Shown here in pieces: positions 15,700 to 25,062 of a DNA stretch of 64,000 nt (positions are counted from its first letter, which is position 1; the number at the start of each line of letters is the position of its first letter). Location of the stretch: the NCBI GenBank assembly GCA_947498815.1, contig CANMLU010000020.1:1-64000 (forward strand), written 5' to 3'. The notes beneath the pieces were generated by a model. That model did no database searches, was not told where the DNA came from, and saw nothing but the letters and a program-made list of their open reading frames with translations. Origin of the DNA: an uncultured Aquimarina sp. (GTDB lineage: Bacteria; Bacteroidota; Bacteroidia; Flavobacteriales; Flavobacteriaceae). Position numbers and translations under genes: made by a program.

Positions 15700-16043
15700 A
15701 ATTTTTATTTTTTTGAATTTTACACAGAGGTTACCGTCCGGAAAATTTTCCAGATATTTTGGTTATCAGTAACCGTTACTTTAAAAGGGAGTACTCCTGT
15801 TAATTGTGGAAAGTTGAAATCCGTAGTGCAGCAATTCAATGCTACTTTCCATTTGACAGTTAATGGCTACATTACGGGTTTCCGTAAAAACTGGACTTAT
15901 ACATTCACTATGTTAGCGTTATATAAACCGGAACTAGTTACTAAGGCCAATTTATGGAGAGCTTAAGCCTTTGTTTATAAATGATTCCAAAAATTCCAAA
16001 GATTCCTTAGAAAACCTAAAGGTTCCAATAAAACGAAATTGTA
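15700..16043. other. Divergent intergenic region with a TTACGG dyad
   Basis: No gene is visible in 344 bases. It separates the minus-strand lipoprotein-kinase-regulator row from the plus-strand gene at 16044 and holds the dyad at 15872-15887, near its middle. I found no clean TAnnTTTG box on either strand. Confidence 0.6.
15872..15887. promoter_or_regulatory. Candidate response regulator site TTACGG-GTTT-CCGTAA
   Basis: A perfect 6-bp dyad with a 4-base spacer. It differs in a single central base from the core of the inverted repeat at 12744-12759 (TTACGGGTATCCGTAA). The pair brackets the two-component locus. The size and symmetry suit a LuxR/NarL-type dimer. Confidence 0.45.
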
Positions 16044-16571
16044 ATGGGACAGAAAACAAGTATTACCTACAGAAATGAGATTCTTGAAAAGTACAGAAAA
16101 GAGAAAGGAGGTGAGATGAATAGCTACCTCCAGGAGCCTACTCGTAAACAAATTAAAGAAGCCTGCTTATGGTTATTAGACAGAAGAAATGAAAAATATG
16201 ATGAGTATATTTTAAACCGATTTTTTCAATTTAAGGAAGGTGAAAATAAATTACAGGTAATCGAAAGAGTAAAAGGAGATAAGTTTAAACCCATTGTAAA
16301 TTTTTTGAATGGAGAAACAAAATCTACAACAACTGCCAATTTAGAATTAATAAGTTGGCTCATTGATTTTAAACCAAGGCCATTATCTATGTATTTAAAA
16401 ACAAAACAAGAAAACAATGAAGAAATACTTGTTGACGATAAAAAATTCCTTAGGAATTATGGAATTACAGAAATCCCCGAAACCAAAGTAATTCAAAAAA
16501 CTGATAAGAGTATCACTATAATTTCTCAAATCAACCCTTCGCTCAAAATTACAACTATTGTAAGTTTGTAA
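16044..16571 (+). CDS. Conserved hypothetical protein
   Basis: The 175-residue soluble protein has a helical first half ('ILEKYRKEKGGEMNSYL', 'KQIKEACLWLLDRRN') and a more strand-rich end. No motif I know is present. It is divergent from the two-component locus and shares an upstream region containing the TTACGG dyad, so it could be controlled by that system. A shared hairpin terminator follows it. Confidence 0.65.
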   Translation: MGQKTSITYRNEILEKYRKEKGGEMNSYLQEPTRKQIKEACLWLLDRRNEKYDEYILNRFFQFKEGENKLQVIERVKGDKFKPIVNFLNGETKSTTTANLELISWLIDFKPRPLSMYLKTKQENNEEILVDDKKFLRNYGITEIPETKVIQKTDKSITIISQINPSLKITTIVSL

Positions 16572-16652
16572 GGAGAATAAATAAAGATGTAAGAGAGACC
16601 CCACCCCAAACCCTATAGAGCTAAAATCTCTTCTTAATGTAATAGCAAAAAG

Positions 16653-16690
16653 AAAAAGCTTCTGGAAGTACGCTCCCAGAAGCTTTTTTT
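16653..16690. terminator. Bidirectional intrinsic terminator
   Basis: AAAAAGCTTCTGG and CCAGAAGCTTTTT form a perfect 13-bp stem with a 10-base loop and flanking A and T runs. It separates the convergent genes at 16044-16571 and 16718-19873. Confidence 0.85.
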
Positions 16691-16717
16691 AATCACATAA
16701 TTGAATATATAATTGTA

Positions 16718-19700
16718 CTATTTTTTCTTGTAATGCACTTGATTTCTCCAATAAGAAAGTGCTCCAAGAATTGCCCAAAACAAAACAAAATAATATGCTT
16801 CAACAGGGGTTACAGCTTGGTCTCCACTAGCATAAGAATGCAATCCTTTAAGATAAAAATTTACACCAAAATAAGTCATTAATACAGAAAGTATCGCAAA
16901 AACAGACATCATATTAAACCACCATCTACCTCTTAACCCTGGCACCAATCTCATGTGAATTACAAAAGCATATACCATAATACTTATTAATGCCCAAGTC
17001 TCTTTGGGATCCCAGCCCCAATAACGTCCCCAACTCTCATTGGCCCACATACCACCCAAGAAATTACCGATGGTAAGCATCACCAATCCAATGGTAAGTG
17101 CCATTTCATTAATAATCGTGATTTCCTTTATATTAAGATCCATCCTTTTCTTATTAGATTCTGTTGTAAGTATAGTTAACAACAAAGCCAGGATTCCTAA
17201 AATCGCCCCAACAAAAAATGGCCCATAACTACCAACAATTATTGATACGTGAATCAACACCCAATATGAATCTAGTACAGGTTGCAGATTGGCTATTGCA
17301 GGATCTGTCCAATTCTGATGTGCATAAAATAAAATTATACACGCCACAAAAGTTGTTGCTGCAATGGTTAAATTACTTCTTTTACCAAAAGCTAATCCTA
17401 TAGCCAGCGTCATCCAGGCAACATATATCATGGATTCGTACGCATCACTCCATGGTGCATGACCAGACACATACCATCGTATAATTAATCCGGCTGTATG
17501 AGATATAAATAAAAGAATAACAAGACCAATTGTACCATGAACTAAACCTCGAATAATTTTAGAATCTTTAAATATTCGTATGATTACAAAAATCATTAAT
17601 AATAATCCTACAATACCGTAGTACCCATATAGTGTTCTGAAAATATCGTATTTATTTAGAGCTATTTCGGCCTTGATTTTTTTATCTGTTGGCAATACAT
17701 CACTTCCAAATTTTCTTTGAAAACTCTTAATACTTTCTACATATTGATCTGGTTTGCTATAATCTCCTGTTTGTCTAGCGTCTTGTAAAGATTGTCTATA
17801 AATTTGAATGATCTGCCTTGTATATACAGAATCCATCCCAGTAAACTTATGTTCATTAAGTTCTGGAACCGAAACCCATTTGTTTCCTTCATCGCCAGGA
17901 ACTGGAAAAACTTTAAGGATCCCACCACCCAATGCCTGATTAAGGAGGTAAAACTTCTCGTGTGTTTTTAGGAAATCCTTTTCGAATTTACTAGGGTTAT
18001 TTGTGCTACTAGCTTTCTCTAAATAGGGATCTAGTTTATAGGTACCATCAGGTTCTACCAAATCAATCAAAGAAATTCTTTTTTCTTTTTTTGACACTCC
18101 CAAAATCTTACGGATACTATCATTCTTTCGTTCAATTTCTATAATCGGAACACTATACCAGATAAAAGGGTTCTCAACCATAGAAACAAACACTTGATCC
18201 GCATTTAATCCTTCATAAGTATCTTTTTTGCTAAGCTTCCGGAGTAATTCTGATGAAAACGTATTTACAGGTTTCATACGTCCCCTTTCATCCTGTATCA
18301 CTATACTTCCAAAATTGGCAGCATGCTCAACCGGCACAACATTTGCTTTGATAACAGAATCCAATTGAGCCTTACTTGGCAAAGTTTGTAAATGGTTTGT
18401 ATGATTAGCCCCATCTTGCGAGAATGAAAATGTAGAAACGATGAACATCAAAAATATAGTCAAAGCTTTCTTCTTTGATTTTACTTTATCCAACTTTTTT
18501 TCAAGGTCATTAAATCGAGAGCCCCTGGTAAACAGTATCAACATTAACCCTAAATACAATAACATATAACCGGTATATGTGATCCAGGTACCCCAACGAT
18601 CATAATTTACAGACAATACCGTTCCTTTTTCGTCTGGATCAAAAGAGGCTTGAAAAAATCGATACCCTTTATGATCCAATACATGATTCATATAAATATC
18701 ATAGGGTTTTGAAGTGTTGTTTTCTACAATTTCAACTTTACTCTTAAAAGATTTATAAACATTCTTGGTACCAGGATATTTCTCGGCGATAAAATCATTA
18801 AGTTTGAGTGCAAAAGGTAATTCCATCTGCTTAGATCCATATCCAAAATACATGTCCAAACCACCCAACGTGATTTTGGTCATATCATTACTATATCCTT
18901 TGCCACCAAGTAATTTTACCTCTTTGGTTTCGTCGTTTGTGGTGACATTAAAAATTAAAGCATCTTGTTGTCCTTTATCTTTAATTTCAATAGGAGTAAC
19001 ATCATATTTACCTTTAATTACCGGGTCCGGAATCACAAATTGCATACCCGCCGTTTGATACAGTGAGCGCAACATCAATGGCTGTAAACTATCTTTAACA
19101 ACTACTCCTTGTTTTTGATCTGCCATTCGCATATATGATCCATCAAAAGGGGATTCAATGAAATATTCATCATTCTTATAGGTAATGTTGATCGCTCCTT
19201 GCGTTGGTTTATTAAATGCTACAAGTACATTATGTATGTTAGAAATTTCTCCTTCTTCAAGAAAATGATCATGGCGATTACCATCACCAGCTTCAACAAT
19301 TTTCAGAAAATTCTTTCCATCTTCTGATTCAACTAGTCCCATTTCTGCTCCCTGGATATAATCTTTATATTCAATCGTAACGGGTTGCTTATTATAATCC
19401 GTATCAATTGTAAAACTATTATTAGTAGCTTCTGCAAGTTCTAAGGATTCAGAGAGTATACGACGACGTGGTTCTCCATTAATTTCGCCATCCAAAAATA
19501 TGGTTAAGTATGTCTTTTCAGAAAGGAAAGCAGCCGTTGTTTCACCTTCACGAATTGGCATTACTCCTTCATAACTAATATAACGCGTTATAAAGGCTCC
19601 AATAATTATCAGAATAAAAGACAAATGCAATAATAGAGTTGCCCATTTATCCTTTTTATATAATCTATATCTAAAAATATTTCCACAAAAGTTAATTGCA

Positions 19701-19873
19701 AAAAACACCATTATAGCCTCGAACCACCATGTATTATATATCCATATTCTTGCCGCTGTAGTACCATGAGCGTCTTCCAAAAAAGTTCCTAAAGCCATAG
19801 AGACCGCAAAAACAATAAATAAAACTGCCGTTAATCGTGTAGAGAACAAAACATTCGCTATCTTATCTTGCAT
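16718..19873 (-). CDS. ccsBA: Fused cytochrome c biogenesis protein (ResB-CcsA, system II)
   Basis: The 1051-residue inner-membrane protein joins a ResB/CcsB-like N-terminal half (membrane segments near 15-30, 50-65, 80-100, then a large periplasmic domain) to a CcsA-like C-terminal half with many helices. The tryptophan-rich haem-handling motif reads WANESWGRYWGWDPKETW, and His residues flank it ('GHAPWSDAYES' and 'VIHMRLVPG'). It exports haem and attaches it to CXXCH apocytochromes in the periplasm. The fused form is usual in Bacteroidota. A -7 box TAAATTTG lies at 19899-19906, 26 bases before the ATG. Confidence 0.93.
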   Translation of the reverse strand: MQDKIANVLFSTRLTAVLFIVFAVSMALGTFLEDAHGTTAARIWIYNTWWFEAIMVFFAINFCGNIFRYRLYKKDKWATLLLHLSFILIIIGAFITRYISYEGVMPIREGETTAAFLSEKTYLTIFLDGEINGEPRRRILSESLELAEATNNSFTIDTDYNKQPVTIEYKDYIQGAEMGLVESEDGKNFLKIVEAGDGNRHDHFLEEGEISNIHNVLVAFNKPTQGAINITYKNDEYFIESPFDGSYMRMADQKQGVVVKDSLQPLMLRSLYQTAGMQFVIPDPVIKGKYDVTPIEIKDKGQQDALIFNVTTNDETKEVKLLGGKGYSNDMTKITLGGLDMYFGYGSKQMELPFALKLNDFIAEKYPGTKNVYKSFKSKVEIVENNTSKPYDIYMNHVLDHKGYRFFQASFDPDEKGTVLSVNYDRWGTWITYTGYMLLYLGLMLILFTRGSRFNDLEKKLDKVKSKKKALTIFLMFIVSTFSFSQDGANHTNHLQTLPSKAQLDSVIKANVVPVEHAANFGSIVIQDERGRMKPVNTFSSELLRKLSKKDTYEGLNADQVFVSMVENPFIWYSVPIIEIERKNDSIRKILGVSKKEKRISLIDLVEPDGTYKLDPYLEKASSTNNPSKFEKDFLKTHEKFYLLNQALGGGILKVFPVPGDEGNKWVSVPELNEHKFTGMDSVYTRQIIQIYRQSLQDARQTGDYSKPDQYVESIKSFQRKFGSDVLPTDKKIKAEIALNKYDIFRTLYGYYGIVGLLLMIFVIIRIFKDSKIIRGLVHGTIGLVILLFISHTAGLIIRWYVSGHAPWSDAYESMIYVAWMTLAIGLAFGKRSNLTIAATTFVACIILFYAHQNWTDPAIANLQPVLDSYWVLIHVSIIVGSYGPFFVGAILGILALLLTILTTESNKKRMDLNIKEITIINEMALTIGLVMLTIGNFLGGMWANESWGRYWGWDPKETWALISIMVYAFVIHMRLVPGLRGRWWFNMMSVFAILSVLMTYFGVNFYLKGLHSYASGDQAVTPVEAYYFVLFWAILGALSYWRNQVHYKKK

Positions 19874-20012
19874 AATAACTATCCTTTTTTTAGCTCGGCA
19901 AATTTAATGTTTTTACAGGGATAATATGACATTATCAACTTTTGATTTAGTGGTTTTAACAGAAGTGTTAATCTTGTTCATTTTTTTGAGGTAACTTCCT
20001 TATTTTAGCCAA

Positions 20013-20777
20013 ATGATTCGAGTTGTAATTCTTGGTTCCGGAAACGTGGCACAACATCTTTATACTGCTTTTTATGATCAAAAAATGGTAGAGATAGTAC
20101 AATGCTATAATCGTAAGGGAATGCCGTTGCATCCAGATCAAAAAGAAAACACTATTACAAAGGAGTTACCATCCCTTGAAAAGGCAGATATTTACATTCT
20201 TGCGGTAAGTGATGATGCTATTAATATGATTTCTAAACAATTACCTTTTAAGGATAGATTAGTAGTTCACACTTCTGGAAGTGTTCCTATGCATGGTTTA
20301 GACAATTCTAATAGAAGAGGTGTATTTTATCCTTTACAAACTTTTAGCAAAGATAAAATGGTCGATTTTTCTGCTGTCCCTTTTTGCCTAGAGGCTGAAA
20401 AAAATGAGGATGCTCGACTTTTGAAAGAACTTGCATCCCTCCTTTCGGAAAAAACATATCAAATCTCATCCAAGCAAAGAAATGTATTGCACGTTTCTGC
20501 TGTTTTCGTTAATAATTTTACAAATTATTTATTTTCGATTGGTAATGACATTTGCAATGAACATGATATCCCATTTGAAATTTTGCATCCTTTGATTCAG
20601 GAAACTGCCAAAAAAATAATTACAGTACAACCCGACCAGGCCCAAACGGGCCCCGCAGTGCGTAATGATACTGAAACGATAGAAAGACATTTAAAAATTT
20701 TATCAAATAGTTCTCAAAAAGAAATATACGAAACCCTTACAAAGGCTATACAATCTAAATATGGAAAAGAGTTATAA
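20013..20777 (+). CDS. Rossmann-fold DUF2520 protein
   Basis: The 254-residue protein has an N-terminal NAD(P)-type motif (VVILGSGNVAQHL, about residues 3-15), a middle segment 'ADIYILAVSDDAI', and the DUF2520 C-terminal domain with 'VLHVSAVFVNNFTNYLF' and 'GPAVRNDTETIERHL'. It resembles F420- or NADP-dependent oxidoreductases and ketopantoate reductase-like proteins, but its substrate is unknown. It leads a three-gene row and overlaps the KdsC-like gene by 17 bases. Confidence 0.85.
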   Translation: MIRVVILGSGNVAQHLYTAFYDQKMVEIVQCYNRKGMPLHPDQKENTITKELPSLEKADIYILAVSDDAINMISKQLPFKDRLVVHTSGSVPMHGLDNSNRRGVFYPLQTFSKDKMVDFSAVPFCLEAEKNEDARLLKELASLLSEKTYQISSKQRNVLHVSAVFVNNFTNYLFSIGNDICNEHDIPFEILHPLIQETAKKIITVQPDQAQTGPAVRNDTETIERHLKILSNSSQKEIYETLTKAIQSKYGKEL

Positions 20778-21285
20778 AGAATATTTGCAACATATTACTA
20801 CCTTTATTTTTGATGTAGACGGAGTACTAACCGATGGTACAGTACTCATTCATACAGACGGACAATTATTAAGAACTATGAATATTAAGGATGGATATGC
20901 ATTAAAGACAGCGGTCCAACAAGGTTATAACGTGTGTATTATTTCTGGTGGTAAAAATGAAGGTGTACGATTGCGCTTAAAAGGATTAGGAATTGAGGAT
21001 ATTTACCTTGGAGCACATCAGAAAGTAGAACAGCTTAATGAATATTTTGACAATAAAAATATTAAAGCCGAAAATGTACTCTATATGGGTGATGATATTC
21101 CAGATATGCCAGTGATGCAAATTATAGGTTTACCAACATGCCCACAAGATGCCGTAGCAGAAATTAAAGAAATTTCTAAATACATATCTTATAAAAAAGG
21201 TGGGAAAGGTTGTGTGAGAGATGTAATTGAACAAGTATTAAAAGTTCAAGGAAAATGGATAACCAATTTTGATGCTGAAGCATAA
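20761..21285 (+). CDS. kdsC: KdsC-like HAD phosphatase (KDO-8-phosphate phosphatase)
   Basis: The 174-residue protein has the capless C0 HAD pattern of KdsC: nucleophile and acid in 'FDVDGVLTDG' (Asp18 and Asp20), 'IISGG' for motif II, and 'YMGDDIPDMPVM' for motif IV. Its length equals that of KdsC, which releases phosphate from 3-deoxy-D-manno-octulosonate 8-phosphate in lipopolysaccharide core synthesis. Related phosphatases act on other sugar acids, so the exact substrate is inferred. It is translationally coupled to the DUF2520 gene through a 17-base overlap. Confidence 0.85.
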   Translation: MEKSYKEYLQHITTFIFDVDGVLTDGTVLIHTDGQLLRTMNIKDGYALKTAVQQGYNVCIISGGKNEGVRLRLKGLGIEDIYLGAHQKVEQLNEYFDNKNIKAENVLYMGDDIPDMPVMQIIGLPTCPQDAVAEIKEISKYISYKKGGKGCVRDVIEQVLKVQGKWITNFDAEA

Positions 21286-21300
21286 AACGTTTTATAATAA

Positions 21301-21873
21301 ATGAAGTTAGTATTTGCTACCAATAATCTTAATAAGTTAAAAGAAGTTCAGGCACTGATTCCTTCTGAAATTGAGCTATTAAGCCTCTCTGATATCGGGT
21401 GTAATGAAGATATTCCAGAGACCTCGCCTACTATTGAAGGAAATGCAAAGCAAAAAGTTCAATACATCAAACAACTGTATGGTTATGATTGTTTTGCGGA
21501 TGATACAGGCCTCGAAGTTGATGTATTAAATGGAGCTCCTGGTGTATATTCTGCGCGATATGCAGGAGAAGAAAAAAATGCTCACGCCAATATGGATAAA
21601 CTGCTAAATAATTTAGGATCCAATACAAATCGGGATGCGCAATTTAAAACTGTAATTGCCTTAGAGCTTAATGGGAAACTCGAAACATTTACTGGTATCT
21701 GTACTGGCACTATCACAGTAATGAAAACTGGAGATCAGGGTTTTGGTTATGATCCTATATTTTTACCCGAAGGCTATTCAAAGACATTTGCCGAACTTCC
21801 TTTGAATGAAAAAAATAAAATAAGTCACCGAGGTAAAGCTGTTAAACAATTAATTGATTTTCTGAATCATTGA
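21301..21873 (+). CDS. rdgB: RdgB/HAM1 non-canonical purine NTP pyrophosphatase
   Basis: The 190-residue protein shows the family pattern from the start: [11 protein letters not shown] (residues 5-15), '[20 protein letters not shown]', 'GFGYDPIF' and 'SHRGKA' near the C-terminus. It hydrolyses ITP, dITP and XTP to the monophosphates and so keeps deaminated purines out of DNA. It is the third gene of the row starting at 20013, 15 bases after kdsC. Its stop abuts the stop of the convergent CPBP gene with no spacer. Confidence 0.92.
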   Translation: MKLVFATNNLNKLKEVQALIPSEIELLSLSDIGCNEDIPETSPTIEGNAKQKVQYIKQLYGYDCFADDTGLEVDVLNGAPGVYSARYAGEEKNAHANMDKLLNNLGSNTNRDAQFKTVIALELNGKLETFTGICTGTITVMKTGDQGFGYDPIFLPEGYSKTFAELPLNEKNKISHRGKAVKQLIDFLNH

Positions 21874-22509
21874 TCAATCAGCACCAGGAAAGGCCAGCAT
21901 CTCGCCCATCCCAACAGTAAAAAGCCAATTCCCGTAAATTGCATGTTCTACAGATACCAAAGTTGTAGATTTTGTCTTTTGATAAGTATAAGCAAACAAC
22001 AACCCACCAATAAAAGTAAGTACTTGAACCAAGAAATTTCTTAAAAAAAGATGAGCCAAAGAAAAAAGAATAGCATTTATAAAAACAAACAACCACTTAT
22101 TATTGATCAAACCCTCATAACGCTCATAAAAAAATGTTCGATAAATGATCTCTTGAGGCCACACCGATAAAAAAGTATAGATAAACAATATCATCAACCA
22201 CAATTGAGGTTTTCGAATTAATACAGAAAACAATTTATCGGGTGCCATAAAGAAAACATACAATCCAGTTATTACAATAACAATGGCTAGTTTTACAATA
22301 GTCTCTACCCAGAATGGTTTCCAATATTCTACCTTAGGAAATCTCAATTTAAGTAAATCAGATTTCTTTAATTGAATTAGTATATATACAAAACCACCTA
22401 TTGTAAATATAACTTTGAATATTGCAGGATAATTCCATAAAAAACTTACAGGCAACAAGACAAAAAGAAAAAACAACTCTAGTCCTTTATAAATTTTGGT
22501 GTCCATCAT
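21874..22509 (-). CDS. CPBP family intramembrane glutamic protease (CAAX-like)
   Basis: The 211-residue protein has about six membrane segments. The CPBP motifs are visible but relaxed: 'PQEIIYRTFFYERY' (the usual EExxxR has a Gln first), 'FSLAHLFL' and 'HAIYGNWLF'. Such proteins are Rce1-like membrane proteases; bacterial substrates are largely unknown, and some members protect against self-made bacteriocins. The replacement of the first Glu by Gln is common enough not to rule out activity. Confidence 0.8.
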   Translation of the reverse strand: MMDTKIYKGLELFFLFVLLPVSFLWNYPAIFKVIFTIGGFVYILIQLKKSDLLKLRFPKVEYWKPFWVETIVKLAIVIVITGLYVFFMAPDKLFSVLIRKPQLWLMILFIYTFLSVWPQEIIYRTFFYERYEGLINNKWLFVFINAILFSLAHLFLRNFLVQVLTFIGGLLFAYTYQKTKSTTLVSVEHAIYGNWLFTVGMGEMLAFPGAD

Positions 22510-22624
22510 TATAGTTTTTGACTAATTTCCGTATAAAAATCGAAAACTACATCATCAAAAGATTTTTAAGGTTTGTAAAAACTAGAATGAGTTGTCATAA
22601 TTGCAACACAAAACTATAGGAAAC

Positions 22625-22774
22625 AAAAAAAAGCCTCTTTGGGGTATGAGGCTTATTTAGGGTAAATTTACTTTGGGGTAATTTTGATTAGGGGCAAAAA
22701 AAGGCTAATTTTAGTTCAGTAGGGCAATCAATATTTTAATTTTATTATTATTTCTTTTGTACACTTCAAATATA
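22625..22774 (-). ncRNA. Candidate small RNA, unit 1 of 3
   Basis: On the minus strand TATATTTG (22767-22774) is followed by about 105 transcribed bases and a hairpin AAGCCTC...GAGGCTT (22631-22654) with a run of eight T. The transcript carries repeated ACCCC elements (GCCCCTAATC, AATTACCCC, TTTACCCT). I do not recognise it as a named RNA family. Confidence 0.55.
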
Positions 22775-22903
22775 TGGCGCCAATCCATATTTATCAGAAA
22801 ACAGTTACTCAAAAAACATAATAATACCGATTAAACACATAAAACATCGACGAAGTGCTTATTTCGTATAATTTTAACTTGCTTTGAACAAAAATAATTC
22901 CAT

Positions 22904-23067
22904 AAAAAAAAGCCTCTTGGGGTATGAGGCTTATTTAGGGTAAATTTACTTTGGGGTAATTTTAAGTAGGGGTAATTTTGATTAGGGGTAAAAAAAGGTA
23001 ATTTTAGTTCAGTAGGGCAATCAATATTTTAATTTTATTACTATTTCTTTTGTACACTTCAAATATA
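22904..23067 (-). ncRNA. Candidate small RNA, unit 2 of 3
   Basis: The arrangement matches unit 1: TATATTTG at 23060-23067, hairpin AAGCCTC...GAGGCTT at 22910-22932 and a T-run. Relative to unit 1 it carries one extra AATTACCCC-type element, which accounts for the longer period of this unit. Confidence 0.55.
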
Positions 23068-23196
23068 TGGCGCAAATCCATATTTATCAGAAAACGGTTA
23101 CTCAAAAAACACAATAATATCGATTAAATACACAAAAAATCGATAAAGTGATTATTTCATATGATTTTAGCTTGCTTTGAACAAAAATAATTCCAT

Positions 23197-23355
23197 AAAA
23201 AAAGCCTCGGTTAACCGAGGCTTAAATGTTTTGGGAATGAACTTAATTCGGGGGAATTACTTTCATGAGGGACAAAAAAAGTCTAAAAACAATCAATCAA
23301 ACAAAAAACAATTATAATTTTTCTCTTACTCTTTTCCTTTTACACTTCAAATGTA
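23197..23355 (-). ncRNA. Candidate small RNA, unit 3 of 3 (diverged)
   Basis: TACATTTG at 23348-23355 replaces TATATTTG. The terminator is a 22-base perfect palindrome centred on GGTTAACC (23202-23223), sharing only the outer AAGCCTC/GAGGCTT with the other units. The body diverges but keeps GTCCCTCATG and ATTCCCCC where units 1 and 2 have GCCCCTAATC and ATTACCCC. Divergence of the body with conserved ends suggests selection on an RNA unit. Confidence 0.5.
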
Positions 23356-23568
23356 CAGCGCCTATACATATTCACCATAAAATAACTCGTCAAGAAAATT
23401 TAAAAAATCGACGAAAAGCAATTAAAGCCGACAAAGAGTTTGTTTGTTGATTTTTACATAAATATTAATCATCAATTTTTGTTGATTCATTAATTAAACT
23501 CGGTACATACGTTGCATAAATTTTATTAATATCGTAACATTACAGCCACGAAATTTTCAATTCATCAC

Positions 23569-25050
23569 ATGCAAAGTCAAAACATCAATCCTACCGATCC
23601 CCAAAACGAAGACATTATCGAAAACAAAGAATTAAATATTTGGGAAGCATTACTACCTGTATTGATTTTAGTAGGAATGTTATTTTATAATGTTTACATT
23701 TTTGGTGATGATGCTTTAAGCGGAAGTAACCAATTCATTTTGTTATTGGGTGCAGCGGTGGCAGCAATTGTTGGTTTCTTTAATAAGGTATCTTACAAGC
23801 AGATGATGGAAGAAGTAGCCCGGAATGTGAAATCTACTACCGGAGCACTATTAATCTTATTAATGGTCGGATCATTAGCGGGTACCTGGTTGATTAGTGG
23901 TATTATACCCTCTATGATTTATTATGGATTACAGATCTTAAATCCTACGATATTTTTGGCTGCTTGTGTTATTATTTGTGCTATTATTTCGATTGCCACA
24001 GGTAGTTCATGGACTACCTCGGCTACTGTAGGTATTGCTTTGATTGGAATCGGAGATACATTAGGAATATCTTTGGGTATGACAGCGGGTGCTGTGATAT
24101 CGGGAGCATACTTTGGAGATAAAATGTCTCCTTTATCGGATACTACAAATCTAGCACCAGCTATGGCCGGTGGAGATTTATTTTCTCACATAAAATATAT
24201 GACCTATACAACGGTACCTACTATCACGATTACTTTAATCATTTTTATTATAATAGGTTTTACAATTGACACTTCGGGTACTCCTGAGATTAGTGAACAA
24301 TTAACAGCCATTAAAGGTGCCTTTACTATTTCTCCTTGGCTTTTTATAGTTCCTGCTATAGTAATTGGGTTAATCATTAAAAAAACTCCACCTCTTATTG
24401 CACTATTATCAGGAACCTTATTGGGTGCGATTGCAGCAATTATTGCACAACCTGATATTGTAATGAAAATAGCAGATAGTACAGAGCTTACTTTTAACTC
24501 TGCTTATGTCGGTGTTATGAAAGCCATGACCGTAGATACGGCTGTAGAAACTACTAATCCGGAACTTAATGATTTATTTTCGGCTGGTGGTATGTCTGGT
24601 ATGTTGGGGACTATCTGGTTAATCGTTTGTGCTATGGTATTTGGTGGTGTTATGGATGCTATAGGAGCTTTGGCAAGAATTAGCAAAGCCTTATTAAGTC
24701 TATTTGATTCTGTTTTTGGGCTTTTTGCAAGTACAGCACTGAGTTGTATTGTATTAAATGCGACAGCTTCAGACCAATATCTTGCCATAGTTGTACCTGG
24801 AAGAATGTACGCCAAAGCATTTAAAGACAAAGGTCTTGCGCCAGAAAATCTAAGTCGTACTCTAGAAGATACTGGAACCGTAACTTCTGTATTAATTCCC
24901 TACAATACTTGTGGTGCATATCAAAGTGGAGTGCTAGGTGTACCTGTTATGGATTATGCTATATATGCCATATTCAATTGGTTAAGTTTCTTTATGACTT
25001 TAATTTTTGCAGCATTCAGAATAAAAATCAAAGAACTGGCGAAGGATTAA
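23569..25050 (+). CDS. nhaC: Na+/H+ antiporter, NhaC family
   Basis: The 493-residue protein has 11-12 membrane segments. The family signature is in the first half: 'GSSWTTSATVGIALIG' then 'SGAYFGDKMSPLSDTTNLAP' (about residues 143-205). A second conserved block, 'SDQYLAIVVPGRMY' followed by 'TGTVTSVLIPYNTCG', lies near 400-450. It exchanges external protons for internal sodium and helps control pH and sodium, as expected in a marine organism; some NhaC relatives exchange malate and lactate. It stands alone on the plus strand. Confidence 0.92.
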   Translation: MQSQNINPTDPQNEDIIENKELNIWEALLPVLILVGMLFYNVYIFGDDALSGSNQFILLLGAAVAAIVGFFNKVSYKQMMEEVARNVKSTTGALLILLMVGSLAGTWLISGIIPSMIYYGLQILNPTIFLAACVIICAIISIATGSSWTTSATVGIALIGIGDTLGISLGMTAGAVISGAYFGDKMSPLSDTTNLAPAMAGGDLFSHIKYMTYTTVPTITITLIIFIIIGFTIDTSGTPEISEQLTAIKGAFTISPWLFIVPAIVIGLIIKKTPPLIALLSGTLLGAIAAIIAQPDIVMKIADSTELTFNSAYVGVMKAMTVDTAVETTNPELNDLFSAGGMSGMLGTIWLIVCAMVFGGVMDAIGALARISKALLSLFDSVFGLFASTALSCIVLNATASDQYLAIVVPGRMYAKAFKDKGLAPENLSRTLEDTGTVTSVLIPYNTCGAYQSGVLGVPVMDYAIYAIFNWLSFFMTLIFAAFRIKIKELAKD

Positions 25051-25062
25051 TCGCTAGTTGAT

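Larger units (their letters stand above)
22510..23568. repeat. Gene-free kilobase with three tandem repeat units
   Basis: Three head-to-tail units spaced 279 and 292 bases apart (measured at AGCCTC, 22632, 22911 and 23203) occupy about 22625-23450. Units 1 and 2 are near-identical over most of the period; unit 3 is more diverged but keeps the -7 box, the GAAGTGTA start region and the GCCTC hairpin. No protein reading frame is shared by the units. The small open frame at 23265-23450 is in the opposite sense and covers only unit 3. Each unit is described as a candidate small RNA below. Confidence 0.85.

Noticed and set aside
21891-22096. Second minus-strand frame over the CPBP protease gene
   Set aside because: It is an out-of-frame shadow of the CPBP coding sequence, which carries the family motifs.
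22690-23060. A 17-codon GTG frame at the start of small-RNA units 1 and 2 (MYKRNNNKIKILIALLN)
   Set aside because: Unit 3 has GTG TAA at the same place, so the frame is not kept. Two near-identical units are expected to share an open frame by descent alone.
23265-23450. 61-codon plus-strand frame in unit 3
   Set aside because: It is antisense to the RNA unit, is absent from units 1 and 2, and its composition looks non-coding.
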